A DNA stretch of 64,000 nt from Theocolax elegans (taxonomy: Eukaryota; Arthropoda; Insecta; Hymenoptera; Cerocephalidae): NCBI GenBank assembly GCA_026168455.1, contig CM047426.1:53675085-53739084 (forward strand). The letters are read 5' to 3'. Both the position numbers and the translations under genes were made by a program. Shown piece after piece: positions 33,501 to 45,189 of this stretch. Under the pieces are notes generated by a model. That model was not told the origin of the DNA and made no database searches. It saw only the letters and a program-made list of their open reading frames with translations. The stretch's first letter is position 1, and every line of letters begins with the position of its first letter.

Positions 33501-34622
33501 ACCAAGAGGAAATATTAACGGATATAACATTGGGTCGAGATGTTTACTGAGAATATTTATTATCTGTGGTTTATCAGATTTAGGATAAATACGAATATCA
33601 CGGTCAATTGGTGGTTCTCCGTCAATTCCTACATATACTGCAGCAACTTCATTGCATGAAGCAAAATATGACTTATTTGTTGCACAATTGTCATGAACTA
33701 ATGACATAACTACTTCACGTGGTGTAATGTTATTATTTTGTTGTCTGTTAATCTCTTCTTTTTCTATTTGATACATCATTTTGTATGCTTTTGCATAAGG
33801 ATTATGTGTTGTTAGAAACTTACATAATTCATTTAATAAATTTATATCAGGTTTATCTATTTTATAATCTTTCGCTCTATATTTATTTGCTATTTCATTG
33901 TCGATTATATATAATTGTTCATATTTTGGAAATTCATTTTTATTTGGATGTAATGCATATGAATTATGGTATACTTGACCACATATCTTTAATACTTGTG
34001 GCCCAGGAGTATTAAAAGTTACTAATTTTGACCCAAAACTAGCAAATGCAAAAGAATTATTGTTTCCCCGTATATTTTTTTTATAATTTGTACTTATTGA
34101 AGTATTTTGAAATAATAAACTTTTTAATTCTTTCGGATATGAGTTATCATTATTTAAAAATATTTTATTTTTATGACAACAGTTACTATATTTTTTATCA
34201 TGTGAGATTTCATTCTTGAAGTGTTTTGCTTTACAGAAATTACAATTATTATTTAAACTTCCTAAAAAATTTAATTCGATGGTGTTTTCAAAAACATCTA
34301 TATTTGCAATTAAACCTATGTTTGAATTTATATCTTTCGTATCATATTCTAATTCTGTGTTTGCTTTTCTTTCATTTTGTTTTAATTTCTTATGTTCATT
34401 TTGTTTTGTTTTTAGTTGTGTTGTCATACTATTATAATACATTTTGCTTTTCTTGACTTCATTTACATTTATGTCATTCGTCATTTCTGTGTTTTTCGTT
34501 TTTTTTCTTTCAGTTTTCTTCATTTTTGTTTCATTCGTCGTTTTGGTTCTATTCGCTCTTTTTCTATCAGATTCCTTTATTTTCATTTCATTTGTCAATT
34601 CTATTTTCATTTCGTGCGTCAT
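30516..34622 (-). pseudogene. Helitron Rep-helicase (RepHel), full-length but broken
   Basis: From the ATG at 34622 one frame runs to 32436, broken only by stops at 33453-33455 and 33048-33050. It then shifts near 32450, shifts again near 31690, has a stop at 31375-31377 and shifts once more near 30930. That is three stops and three shifts. The order is a basic N-terminus, the Helitron-like N domain (TGSPRAIQQNYLDSM, TCNPTWKEIEENL), the HUH nickase motif (FQKRGLPHMHMLIWL), CHINIEICNTIKAIKYLFKY with the YxxK-like region, then a PIF1-type helicase with Walker A (DGPGGSGKSYLHN), Walker B (IIWDEISM), [27 protein letters not shown] and [13 protein letters not shown]. RepHel nicks and unwinds DNA in rolling-circle transposition. 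A convincing TC start or hairpin-CTRR end was not found beside it. Confidence 0.9.
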
Positions 34623-36600
34623 TTATGCGTACAAATGACAAAAATTGTATTTGGCCAAGAATTGTAAATCACACTTTCAGGTTATAATATTAATTGACCT
34701 CCGGTCCTTTGAATGATCTTAGAATGATTCATCCCTCATTAATATTATAACGTAAGAGTGAATTTATCCCCGTAGAGAGGTCCAGATATTGGGTTATTGG
34801 ATATAGGGTTATTGATTTTATATACGTTATTATATCGAATAACCTAAAATATAATAACCTTATTCAAATTTACATGATTAGATTTATAATACTGTCAACT
34901 GTTTTAATTTTTACTTAATAATTAATTTATTATATTGACTATTTATATAATTTATAAACTATAATATATAAATATATAAACGTATGTGTGAACTTATGCG
35001 GACTCAAATTGTTTTGTCGATATTTTGCGGTTATGTAGTGATCTCATATATAAAAATATATAAAGTACCTAATATATAAAAATATTTAATTAAAATACAA
35101 ATTTGTGGGATAGTAGAAAATACTTATCGATTAGTCTGCTTTGATTTCAGAACTTTCAATTGCTGAAACTGTTTATGGAATTTAAGTAACATATAACTGA
35201 TATATATGTTATATTAATTATATTATGTTATATTAATATGATATATATATTATATTAATTATACTTGATATTTAATCAAATTTTTTTTCGAACTGCAAAA
35301 TGTTCAATAGAAGAAAGTTTTGGAATTTTAAAACAAACACTTCGTCTATATAAAGTTTTCATGTAGAATTTGAAGTTTTTTATTTATTACAAAAATACGT
35401 GTATTATTGATCATTTAGCATTTTTTAAGCGTTTTTATATGTTTATCTTAAGAAATTCGTTTCCAATTGCAAAGTATTTCATAGGAAATGTTTTGTAATT
35501 TTGAAACGAATATTTCGTCCATTTAAATTTTTTTGTAGAAACTCAAGTTTTTGAGTTGTTGAAGAATAACTGTATTTATGAACCTGTAAATATCATTATA
35601 ACTGGAAATAGGACTATAAAGTACCCAAATGATAAAGAATATAACCTTAAAATTTCAATCAAATTGATGGACAACTCTTTGAGATATTTGAGGAACAACA
35701 CATTTTCGATGACAAAAATATAAGACACTTCCGTTGTACGGTTGTGCACAATTATGTAAAAATTTTGCCATACCATCAGTATATGTAAATCGCGAGCGAA
35801 GCGAGCGTTCATAGCTAGTATAATTTATTATTAATTTTTTATTCACAAGAACACTAACAATAATGAAAAAAAACACTGACGTTTAACTTCTTAATCCACG
35901 GTGGTAGTGGCAGATTCATCATGGGTTTTTTAACCCACGCAAGTCGCGCATCATGCCGTTCATCGGTAATACCGATGATACACCATCACTTTTGTCCACT
36001 ACACTTCTTGCTATAATAACTGCTGGAGCTACTATGTTTCGACGATGAAGTTTTAAAGAATACTGACAAGTGAAATAATTTTTATCCTTCCAAACACTCA
36101 AAAATCTGTTTAAGCTTATCAAAAAAAATGTAGGAAACATATTGAACATAAGGGCTATTGTTTTTTGTATAAAACCCTTTTTGACCTCCCGAACGGTTCC
36201 TACAAAGAATAAAATATCCTATTGAAAAAACATAAAACTAAACTTATACATTAACTATTATATAAATGAAATTTCAATACCTTTTATCAATAAGAGACCA
36301 TTAATTCAAATCTCAATAGCTCAATACTCAAATCAACTTGTACCTATGAAAAAAATTTTAAATAATTATAATATTACATATGAATTGATCAATGATAAAA
36401 TCAAAAGGTCATCAATCGATATCAAAGTGTAAACTCTACTTTACCAGCTCATATGGTAGCACTGCATTCTCCCCATCTTACCAACATCCATCTGCTATGA
36501 TTCAATCACATCTCGCTAGAGGGCTCCTCAATTCACGTTTTTCGCCTTCTTTGCCATGCATGCATAATTTTCAACCTGAAACATAAAGATTGATATTCTT
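34623..36600. other. Stretch without recognised genes
   Basis: AT-rich. 34680-34760 has an inverted word (GGTTATAATATTAAT against ATTAATATTATAACG). 35280-35570 holds two diverged copies of a roughly 180-bp unit (TTCGAACTGCAAAATGTTC near 35287 and TTTCCAATTGCAAAGTATTTC near 35459). 35790-35815 has a GC-rich direct repeat of GCGAGC followed by TTCATAGCTAG. A 76-aa minus ORF at 35919-36149 is unrecognised. Confidence 0.4.
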
Positions 36601-36639
36601 GTGTAAAACTGCTCTCTACAACATAAACAACTAGTTGAT

Positions 36640-37140
36640 CTATATCAATATTTGAAACAAAAGAAAAAATCCGTTGACATCTGAAACAGAGAAAAGAAAA
36701 TAATACGGTGAGATCGGAAACAAACGAAAAAATAGAAAAATCCATGGATATCTGAAACAGAGGTAAAATAAAAAAAATACAGCGACATCTGAAACAGAGG
36801 TAAATTAAAAAAAAATACAGCGACATCTGAAACAAACGAAAAAAAATCCATGGATATCTGAAACAGAGGCAAAATAAAAAAATACAGCTACATCTAAAAC
36901 AAACAAAAAAAATCCACGGATATCTCAAACAGAGGTAAAATAAAAAAAATACAGCTACATCTAAATCAAACGAAAAAATAGAAAAATCCATGGATATCTG
37001 AAACAGAGGTAAAATAAAAAAAATACAGCGACATATGAAACAAACGAAAAAAAGGAAAATCCATGGATATCTGAAAGAGAGAAAAGAACACGAAGATTGT
37101 TGAACAGAATAAAATTCCTTGGTCCTTCTATATTGATCAT
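36640..37140 (+). repeat. Minisatellite of about 65 bp, AT-rich
   Basis: Repeated words are ATCCATGGATATCTGAAACA, AGAGGTAAAATAAAAAA and TACAGCGACATCTGAAACAA, in about seven imperfect units. The minus-strand ORFs here (phenylalanine-rich, with repeated RYPWIF) are repeat artefacts. Confidence 0.85.
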
Positions 37141-37286
37141 TGTCCTGAAACAATAAAAAATAGTAAGAAAGTATATTACCTTACTATTCACACCGCCACG
37201 CCGTAGCTCCTTCTCGTCGACATTCTCGTCGACTATTGACAGATACTAACTCGCTGTGGGGAGCGAGTTTACTTGCGGTGTATGCA

Positions 37287-37430
37287 TCTGTGGGAGATGC
37301 TCACGCTGGTTACGCAATAGTGTGCGCGCGCACGCGTATTCGCGGTGGGGCGCGCTCGCGGTGGGTGATGCTCTCGCTGCTTACGGAATCGTGTGCGCGT
37401 GCACGCGTATTCGTGGTAGGGTTTATAATT
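37287..37430 (+). repeat. Two copies of an 80-bp GC-rich unit
   Basis: ATGCTCACGCTGGTTACG...CACGCGTATTCGCGG at 37297 recurs about 80 bp later as ATGCTCTCGCTGCTTACG...CACGCGTATTCGTGG. No gene is recognised. Confidence 0.6.
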
Positions 37431-37499
37431 CTTGCTACGCTAATTGCCCACGCATATTATATTAAAGTAGGGCTGACCCAGTCTGCGCGCGCATAATTA

Positions 37500-38534
37500 A
37501 TTAATAAATGGCAGAGGGGGCGAGCATGCGTACTAAGCATGATTGTGCGTTTAAATAGTGGGTCAAAGAACGTTGTACATCATTCATCGATTACTTTTTG
37601 TACAATTTAAAAACATTACTACAATAATATAAAATTCGTCAGTATTACAGTATTTTTTTTATATACATTATTTCTAATTTAATCATATTATATGGTTATT
37701 AAAAGGAATCGATTTCGAGGGTCAGTTTTTTAAATAAATGAACACTATTTATTTAAATTTAGTTGTACAACGTTTCGTCTGCGTGGTTTGCAGACCTCTT
37801 CAGGTACTATAAATTTATTGAGCACAAAATAACAATTTTAATAATTACAAATTAACGGACGAAATATTGAATAAATTAACGGAAGAAAATATTACCATTG
37901 ATACACTGAAACGTAGATGTAATAAGCCCAGAAAGGCGTCGTCGAATAACAAGAGTATGCGAAATCGAGCGAATTTATACAAAACAAAACAAGTGTCTGC
38001 GAGTATATGTGTATGTATGTTTACAAATTAAAAGTCAATTTCTTAGAAATACTCGGATATAAATAGTCTCTTTAAATCACATCATAATACTTTTATATTG
38101 TCGGTTTAAATATTGTACGTCTTCTTTTCTATTGATAGTCGAATTATAATGTTACACATTAATTAAGCTGATGATGGGGAAAGGGGCAGTTGATCTTACG
38201 ATTAATAATAAGTTTAGTTACCTAAAGATTGTACACTCGGTGGGGGAAACATCGAGAAGTAGAGTGGGGTGAGATGAATCTAAATTTGGTGAGAAAGTAG
38301 TAGTGGAATTAAATAAAACTTTTGATGTATTTATGCCGTCACAAGTAAATAAACATTTACTAGAAACTGAAAATGCGTTTAACTTTTTAAGCGATGAAAT
38401 AAATAAGCGTGTTATATATCTCAAATACTTGGGAAATTGTAAAGTTGAATTTGTATGAATGTATGAATGTGTATGCATATTCAGATAAGCTTGTAAAAGT
38501 TTTGTAACAAAATCATTTTTTTACAATATATGTA
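37500..38534. other. Stretch without genes; short Penelope-like word
   Basis: Mostly AT-rich. 37768-37806 reads ACAACGTTTCGTCTG then TTTGCAGACCTCTTCAGG, a word type I associate with ends of Penelope-like elements. No reverse transcriptase is present, so this is weak. Confidence 0.25.
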
Positions 38535-38811
38535 TGTAAGCTTCGTGTACCATTGTGTACAGACGTCGGTAATGATAATAAAGACTCAAGAGGTCGACAC
38601 CTGACGGACGAAGGATTCACTGGAGAGTAGAAACATTTGAAGTAGGAGACAGAGAGACTAAGATAAATAGAACGCTTAGATAATAAAATTTGGGTAAATC
38701 AATTGTTAAATTAAATATGAAAATAAGTGACATTATTATACAAAACTTTAAGATATTAATTTGTCGTAAGAACTGTAAGAAAGCTTATTTTTGTTACAAT
38801 ATAGAGAAGCA
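38535..38811 (+). mobile_element. 5' LTR of a Gypsy-type element
   Basis: 277 bp, TGTAAGCTTCGTG to AGAGAAGCA, repeated with few changes at 41869-42145. It holds ATAATAAAGACTCAAG (possible poly(A) signal). No clear TGG primer site follows it. Confidence 0.85.
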
Positions 38812-39173
38812 TAAGCATTAAATTGTTGATTCTCTATATTTTAGGTTAGTACAACACGTGTACAAAATTTTTAATCAAAATTTATTTTGTTATTGTAATA
38901 AATTGCTCTATATTTTAGACGAATCTACCTTGTGTTTTGCTTGACCATTGTATGATGTATCATAAATCAACAATTTTCTTGTTTATGAAGAAAAGAAGAC
39001 TAGCGTATATGATAGCTATATACACAGGAAATCATGACAAAACTAAAGTTTCAATTTATAGCATCAGAAGATCCAAAGACAAATATTATAATAATTACAT
39101 CAATTAGCAATGTAGAAAATCAACAATATGAAATACCAAATACCTAGGCGTATTAAAATGTCATACACGGTTA

Positions 39174-39888
39174 ATGGCCCTGCCAGAATTAAAAAAAATT
39201 ACAACCACACTTAAGAGGCGTGGACAATTTCGCAGTGTATGGTTTAACCTAAATTATGAAACTTTAAGAGATTATATTGATGAGAGTGGAAACGTATCAA
39301 TGGGAGATTATCTCTTGGAAGAACTACAATTACAACAATATCAAAAAGAGCAGCAGGTAACACAATTAGATGAAAATTAAACTTAAAATCCTAGAAATAT
39401 TAAGTGAACAAAAAAATGACAGCACAACAGTGAAAAATCCAAATCTAACCAAAATTTCTGAGAAATGTGTAACAGAGAAATTCACTGGTAAAAATGCAAG
39501 TGCAACTCAATGGCTATCGACATACGAAAATGAATGTGAAAGATTGGATGTAACAAAAGACACAGATAGGATTGAAATTCTAAGGATATTTTTAGAAGAT
39601 AATTGCAAAGATTGGCATAGTTCCATGTTGATAAAAAATACATTGAATTCAGAATGGAAAATTTGGAGAGAAAATTTTTTAGAAACTTTTGCAGATAAAG
39701 GATGGTCACCAGTATTACGTGCAATAAACTATAAATTTTCAAACGGCTCTCTTTTAGATTATGCGTTAAAAAAAGAACGCTTACTGCTAGAAATAGACAA
39801 AGATATAGATAAAATTACTATGATTAATTTAATTGCTGCGGGATTACCAGAATTTATTAGAGAAAAAATAGATAGAGAAAATTTTTAA
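39174..39888 (+). pseudogene. Gypsy-type Gag
   Basis: Two overlapping frames, 39174-39380 and 39370-39888. The second reads FTGKNASATQWLSTYENECE, then DRIEILRIFLEDNCKDWHSS and WRENFLETFADKGW, the usual retrotransposon Gag capsid pattern (F.G.....W...YE; ...L...A..W; W..F...F). The last part (LINLIAAGLPEFIREKI in similar form) matches too. The two frames are shifted by one base relative to each other, either by mutation or by a spurious start in the first. No zinc knuckle is visible after 39888, where the frame stops. Confidence 0.7.
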
Positions 39889-40059
39889 AATTCTCAAGTC
39901 TTATTTAATGAATTAAGAAGATATGAAAAACTACCAAATAAAAAGTTTACAGATGATTACAAAAACACAAAGAAAATAACAAAGCCAGACAGTAAGAAAA
40001 TTTCTGTCATAAAAAAACATAATCTAACTGGAAGACTGAGAACCATCATAAAAAAACAT

Positions 40060-40770
40060 AATCTAACTGGGTTTGCAGTAAATTATATTGACGACATATT
40101 AACTTTTTCAAAGACATTTAATGAGCATATAACACATATAAGAAAACTAATGGACGCCATACAAAACGAAGGATTCAGGCTAAAATTCACAAAGTGTACA
40201 TTTGCAGCTAATTCAGTGAAATATTTAGGGCACATAATAAAGCACAACACAATCTAAAATCATTTATGTTCCAGCCCAATCCTCGCAATTTTCGACCCAA
40301 AGCTACCAATATTTATTTACACGGATGCCAGTATACAGAGTTTAGGAGCTCTTCTAAAACAAACCCAATTAAACGGAGATCAAAAACCTGTAGCCTACTT
40401 TTCAAAAAAACTAAATGATCATCAAAAAACAAAAAATGCTATTTTCTTGAAATGTCTAGCTATAATAGAAGTATAAAATTCTGGCAACACTGGCTATTAG
40501 GAAATTTCTTTACAGTATATACAGACCATAAACCTCTGGAGAAATTGAATGTGAAAAATAGAACTGATGAAGAACTAGGCGACATGATCCACTACTTGAC
40601 ACAATACAATTTTAAAGTAGTATACAATCCAAGAAAATCAAATAAAGAAGCGGACTGCCTCAGCAGAAATCCAGTTTTTGAAGAATATGAGCATAAGGAT
40701 GATAAACTAAAAACAGTAAATATTATTAAATTACACGATATAAAGAGTGACCAAGCACAAAACCAATAAA
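40060..40770 (+). pseudogene. Gypsy-type reverse transcriptase remnant and RNase H
   Basis: 40069-40256 encodes NYIDDILTFSKTFNEHITH and KYLGHIIKHN: the YIDD catalytic box and the end of the palm, then a stop. 40290-40475 has IYTDASIQSLGALL and KPVAYFSKKLN (RNase H D and following motifs), and after a frameshift 40476-40770 gives FFTVYTDHKPLEKLN and NPRKSNKEADCLSR. This is the RT-RNase H order of Ty3/Gypsy. The protease and most of the reverse transcriptase are deleted: sequence near 40020-40070 repeats AAAAAACATAATCTAACTGG, a likely deletion point. Confidence 0.85.
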
Positions 40771-40779
40771 TAAAAGAAA

Positions 40780-41700
40780 ACAAGCGTTTAACTGTAGAAG
40801 ATGAAGTTTACTATAAAAAAGTAAAAAGAAAAAGAAAATATTATTAAGTGAAGAATATAGTAAGATTTTACTAAAATAGATTCACGAAAACTTCTGCCAC
40901 ATAGGAATAAACCAAATAGAAGCTAAAGTCACAAGTTTTTACACAGCACCGAATTTAAAAAAATATATAGAAATGATATGCAAAAACTGTGAAATTTGCA
41001 CAAAAAACAAAACAAGATTTAATAAAAAATATAGAAAAATGTCACACCTGAGTCCAGCTGAAAAACCATTTCAAATAATGTCTTTAGACACAATTGGCGG
41101 ACTTGGAGGTCAAAGATCAACAAAAAGATATTTACACCTATTAGTGGATCACTTCCCACGATTTTCATATATTTCATGTTCAAAAAATCAAAATGATCAA
41201 GATTTTATAAACCTAATTGAAAAGGTCCCAAAAGAAAGCGTGATTATAACATTATTTTCAGATCAATATCCAGCTCTAACCTCAATTGATGCACCTATTT
41301 CTAACGGCCTAAATGAATGGCTAAATCAAACATTGGTTAATAGAATACGCTGTAAAGTAAACGAAAAAGAAAAAAAATCAGTATGGTCCAAAATAGCAGA
41401 AGAATGCGTTAAAAAATACAATAAAACAAATCACACAGTTACAGGATTTTCTCCAAAGTATCTCTTAAGTGGGGAAGTACGGATTTACTGCCACTAGAAC
41501 TAAAAGAAATCTCAAATACACAAATGATTTAGAACAAGATAGAAAGAGAGCACTTTTAAAAACAAAAAAATACCATGATTACAACAAATCCATATTTGAT
41601 AAAAATAGAATACAACACATGTTCAGAAAAGGAGATCTAGTATACGTGTCTAATGGGAATAAATTAAACAGAAAAAAATGGACGAAATAAGAATTGGACC
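40780..41700 (+). pseudogene. Gypsy-type integrase
   Basis: A zinc-binding HHCC part (HENFCHIGINQIE, then CKNCEICTKNK) is followed by the DDE core: SLDTIGGLGGQRS with the first D, TLFSDQYPAL with the second D, and NEWLNQTLVNRI with the E. The tail (KYNKTNHTVTGFSPKYLLSG) is the usual KxNxxxHxxTGxSP motif. The main frame is 40973-41497. The C-terminal basic part continues in another frame at 41469-41690 (RALLKTKKYHDYN, FRKGDLVYV). Integrase would insert the element DNA. Frame breaks make it inactive. Confidence 0.85.
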
Positions 41701-41868
41701 TTTTAAAATAATAGAAGAGATATCAAACTCAATCTATAAAATGGATACAGGATATTAAAAAATAATACTGGGTCTGTACCATGTCACAAAGCTTGTTCCT
41801 ATGATTGATAAAATGTGATAAGATGCCAAATTCGCATTCTCCTAATTAAGCATCTCCAGGGGCGGAGA

Positions 41869-42145
41869 TGTGAGCTTCGTGTACCATTGTGTACAGACGT
41901 CGATAATGATAATAAAGACTCAAGAGGTCGACACCTGACGGACGAAGGATTCACTGGAGAGTAGAAACATTTGAAGTAGGAGACAGAGAGACTAAGATAA
42001 ATAGAAACTTATATAATAAAATTTTGCGTAAATTAATTGTTAAATTAAATGTGAAAACAAGTGACATTATTATACAAAACTTTAAGATATTAATTTGTCG
42101 TAAGAACTGTAAGAAAGCTCATTTTTGTTACAATATAGAGAAGCA
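41869..42145 (+). mobile_element. 3' LTR of the Gypsy-type element
   Basis: 277 bp, the same length as the 5' LTR, preceded by the purine-rich CAGGGGCGGAGA. The flanks (TGTA left, CTCG right) do not form a duplication. Confidence 0.85.
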
Positions 42146-42156
42146 CTCGTGCTCAC

Positions 42157-42399
42157 CTTTCTTATAATCCATGTCATCAATGAAGCGAGGAAGTCCCACT
42201 GGTTAGTCCTAGGGGGTCGAACACGCCTTGGGATGAATACCTGCAAGTCATAAATAAAGAATGAAATATTTATCGAATAGGATTAATTAATTGGAATTTA
42301 ACTGCCCTTATACCGTAGACTCCTTCTTCCTGGAAGGGACACACTTCTGCACTGGAACCAAGTACTCGTGATGAATATCCTCCCTGTCCATGTCGAAAC
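42157..42399 (-). CDS. Candidate pair of short exons, unknown protein
   Basis: Minus exons 42314-42399 (acceptor TTTACAG, donor GTATAA) and 42157-42240 (acceptor TTGCAG, donor GTGAGC) are separated by a 73-bp intron, with matching phase. They would encode FDMDREDIHHEYLVPVQKC...KKEST and then VFIPRRVRPPRTNQWDF...WIIRK. The TTAA hairpin at 42421 would lie in the upstream intron and the Gypsy LTR just past the donor. I do not recognise the protein; it may be a leftover of a host gene disrupted by insertions. Chance is a real alternative. Confidence 0.25.
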
Positions 42400-42420
42400 C
42401 TGTAAATATAGAAAATTATG

Positions 42421-42942
42421 TTAAGGGGATGTCGGAGCTATAGCCTCCATCAAAAGCCGCTCCATCTCACGGCTTCGAATGGCGCTGTAGTCAGGTGTCG
42501 ATTTCTACGATAAACGTACTTAAAACATAAATTATAAATATTACAGCTACATAGAGCTGTTGAAAGATACTTTCCCCCCTAGCTATGACTAAGCTTAAGG
42601 TAATTATAATATTACTCTTGGCAGCAAATGTTTATTTTTTTAAAGAAATGTGAAATACGTCTCATATTCAATGAATCTATATCTGCCGTAATGCTACACG
42701 CAACGTATTTCACATTTCTTTACAAAAATAAACATTTGCTGCCAAGAGTAATATTATAATTACCTTAAGTTTAGTCATAGCTAGGGGGGAAAGTACCTTT
42801 CAACAGCTCTATGTAGCTGTAAAATTTATAATTTATGTTTGTAGTACGTTTATCGTAGAAATCGACACATGACTACAGCGCCATTTGAAGCCGTGAGATC
42901 GAGCGGCTTTTGATGGAGGCTATAGCTCCGACATCCCCTTAA
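42421..42942. mobile_element. 522-bp TTAA-ended foldback element
   Basis: The ends TTAAGGGGATGTCGGAGC and their reverse enclose two arms of 240 bp (42421-42660 and 42703-42942) with only a handful of differences and a 42-bp loop. Landmarks are CTGCCAAGAGTAATATT and CTAGCTATGACTAA. TTAA at both tips suggests TTAA target choice, as in piggyBac-type elements. It is non-coding. Confidence 0.75.
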
Positions 42943-43454
42943 ATTTAGCTATAAGAAAATGATTAAAGTTTAATAGAAGGGAAAGAGATAATAAACAAAA
43001 TAAAGTAAGATAATAGAGTAGGGTTAGTATTATGTTTAACATGTGACTGGGAGAGACGTATTTGAGTGAAAAAAAACCTTTACGTGTAATTCTGCCCACC
43101 AGTTTAATTATTCCATATAAATTTATAATTTATTTCTCAGTTACAATCCAATAAAATTAAACATATTCAATATTATAATTTTAGTGTCACACCAATATAT
43201 TTATGCTTATACATATATCCTTTCTCTGAATCTGATGTTGATGGAAAATTTATTTACAGGAATATAAAAAGAAATATCAGGATATTATTGATGGTTTTAA
43301 TAAAAAGTTAGTTTTATTCCTTTTCAGGTACTTTTATTCTTTTATAATAATTACAGTTAATAAAATACTAACCCATTTACTGTTTCGGTGTGATACTAAA
43401 AGAAAATATTCATATTGTAATAATAATATACATATACATACATATATAAATATA

Positions 43455-43455
43455 G

Positions 43456-43523
<68 letters not shown>
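43455..43523. repeat. (TA)n microsatellite
   Basis: TA tract directly before the foldback at 43524. The ORF over it is an artefact. Confidence 0.9.
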
Positions 43524-43525
<2 letters not shown>

Positions 43526-45177
43526 GTGGTTCTCTGTGACATCGAAGATGAAAAAAATAAATATTGCTATAACTGTGGGAATATGTTTTAGAGGTATCCA
43601 GTAGTTCTCCTGAATTTTTTCAGATTTTTTCTGGGCCATTATTTTAAGTTACAGAGAATCAAGGTGACATTTTAGCACTTTTTTGCATTACATGCCCATT
43701 TTCATGAATTTTTAGCTCCCAGGGGATGCATTTTTCACTAAAAACATAACTATGACTTTTTTTGTAAAATTTTCCGAACTTTTCATTAAAAATACTTTTA
43801 AAGACATAAATGTAAGCTGTCACACTCTTGTAAGCCATTTAAACCTTAAATAGTGAAAATCAGCAATTCTGCTCCGGACTCTGGTAACCTAATACTGTCT
43901 AAAAGATGTCTTTTTATAGTCAGAAACTGCCTAAAAATTTCCAGAGTGGGTCTAAATCATTAAGATCACTTATGGTCAAAATATCCGGGAAAAGTGCCCG
44001 AAATATTAATAGAAATGTATATTTTTTGCCTTATAACGATGAATCTATTAGCACGATCATTGCAAAAAAATTTATGCACTTACCTTGAAGTGGTAGAAAA
44101 GTATCTTCACTTGTTTCAGTATCCATCTAATCCCCTGTAAGCTGATAAAAATACAAATATTATTATACAAATGTAAAAAATTAATTTTTAAAAATTTATA
44201 ATGCTGAATTTTTAGTTTTACATCCCTTACAAGAATTATAATACTAATCTGAAGGATTGCTATAAATATATAAACATCATTATTACAATAACTGAATATA
44301 CGTATTTAATACAAAAGATATATAAATAAATCGGATATATAATTATAATGAATAATATGATAACGTGACAGTGACAAGTTTGTGAAATCTAAACAATGTA
44401 TTGCTGAATATTAATAATAATAATGTTGATACTTTTATAGTAATCCTTCAGATTAGTATTATAATTCTTGTAAGGGATGTAAAACTAAAAATCCAGCATT
44501 ACAAATGTTTAAAAAATAATTTTTTATAATTTTATAATAATATTTGTATTTTTAGCAGCTTACAGGGGATTAGATGGATACTGAAACAAGTAGAGATACT
44601 TTTCTACCATTCCAAGGTAAGTGCACAAATTTTTTTGCAATGATCATGCTAATAGATTCATCGGTATAAGGCAACAAATATACATTTCTATTAATATTTC
44701 GGGCACTTTTCCCGGATATATTGACCATAAGTGATCTTAATGATTTAGACCCACTCTGGAAATTTTTAGGCAGTTTCTGACTATAAAAAGACATCTTTTA
44801 GACAGTATTAGGTTACCAGAGTCCGGAGCAGAATTGCTGATTTTCACTATTTAAGGTTTAAATGGCTTACAATAGTGTGACAGCATACATTTATGTCTTT
44901 AAAAGTATTTTTAATGAAAAGTTCGGAAAATTGTACAAAAAAAGTCATAGTTATGTTTTTAGTGAAAAATGCATCCCCTGGGAGCTAAAAATTCATGAAA
45001 ATGGGCATGTAATGCAAAAAAGTGCTAAAATGTCAACTTTGACTCTCTGTAACTTATAATAATTGCCCAGAAAAAATCTGAAAAAATTCAGGAGAACTAC
45101 TGGATACCTCAAAAACATATTCCCACAGTTATAGCAATATTTATTTTTTTCATCTTCGATGTCACAGAGAACCACCC
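43524..45177. mobile_element. 1.65-kb foldback element with a small ORF in each arm
   Basis: The ends are GGGTGGTTCTCTGTGACATC and the exact reverse, in TA-rich DNA on both sides. Arms of about 760 bp (43524-44285 and 44415-45177) are near-identical, with a loop of about 130 bp. Each arm holds the same 60-75 aa frame (43906-44088 plus, 44570-44794 minus) starting MSFYSQKLPKNFQSG. The differences between copies include amino-acid changes (MVK/MVN, YFLPYN/YLLPYT). Whether it is translated is unknown; it resembles no domain I can name. Confidence 0.75.
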
Positions 45178-45189
45178 ATATATATATAT

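Noticed and set aside
35790..35820. GC-rich GCGAGCGAAGCGAGC followed by CTAGT as a Helitron 3' end
   Set aside because: The GCGAGC words are direct, not inverted, so no hairpin forms. Noted only as a curiosity.
36533..37191. 206-aa minus ORF with repeated phenylalanine-rich segments
   Set aside because: It follows the AT-rich minisatellite; the hydrophobic look comes from TTT codons.
38165..38190. CTGATGA...GAAA as a hammerhead ribozyme core
   Set aside because: Only four bases lie between the two boxes, too few for stem II, and no matching stems I or III are seen.
42157..42240. GVFDPLG reading as a BEL/Pao polymerase motif
   Set aside because: The frame stops soon after and no neighbouring polymerase motifs exist; the match is a few residues long.
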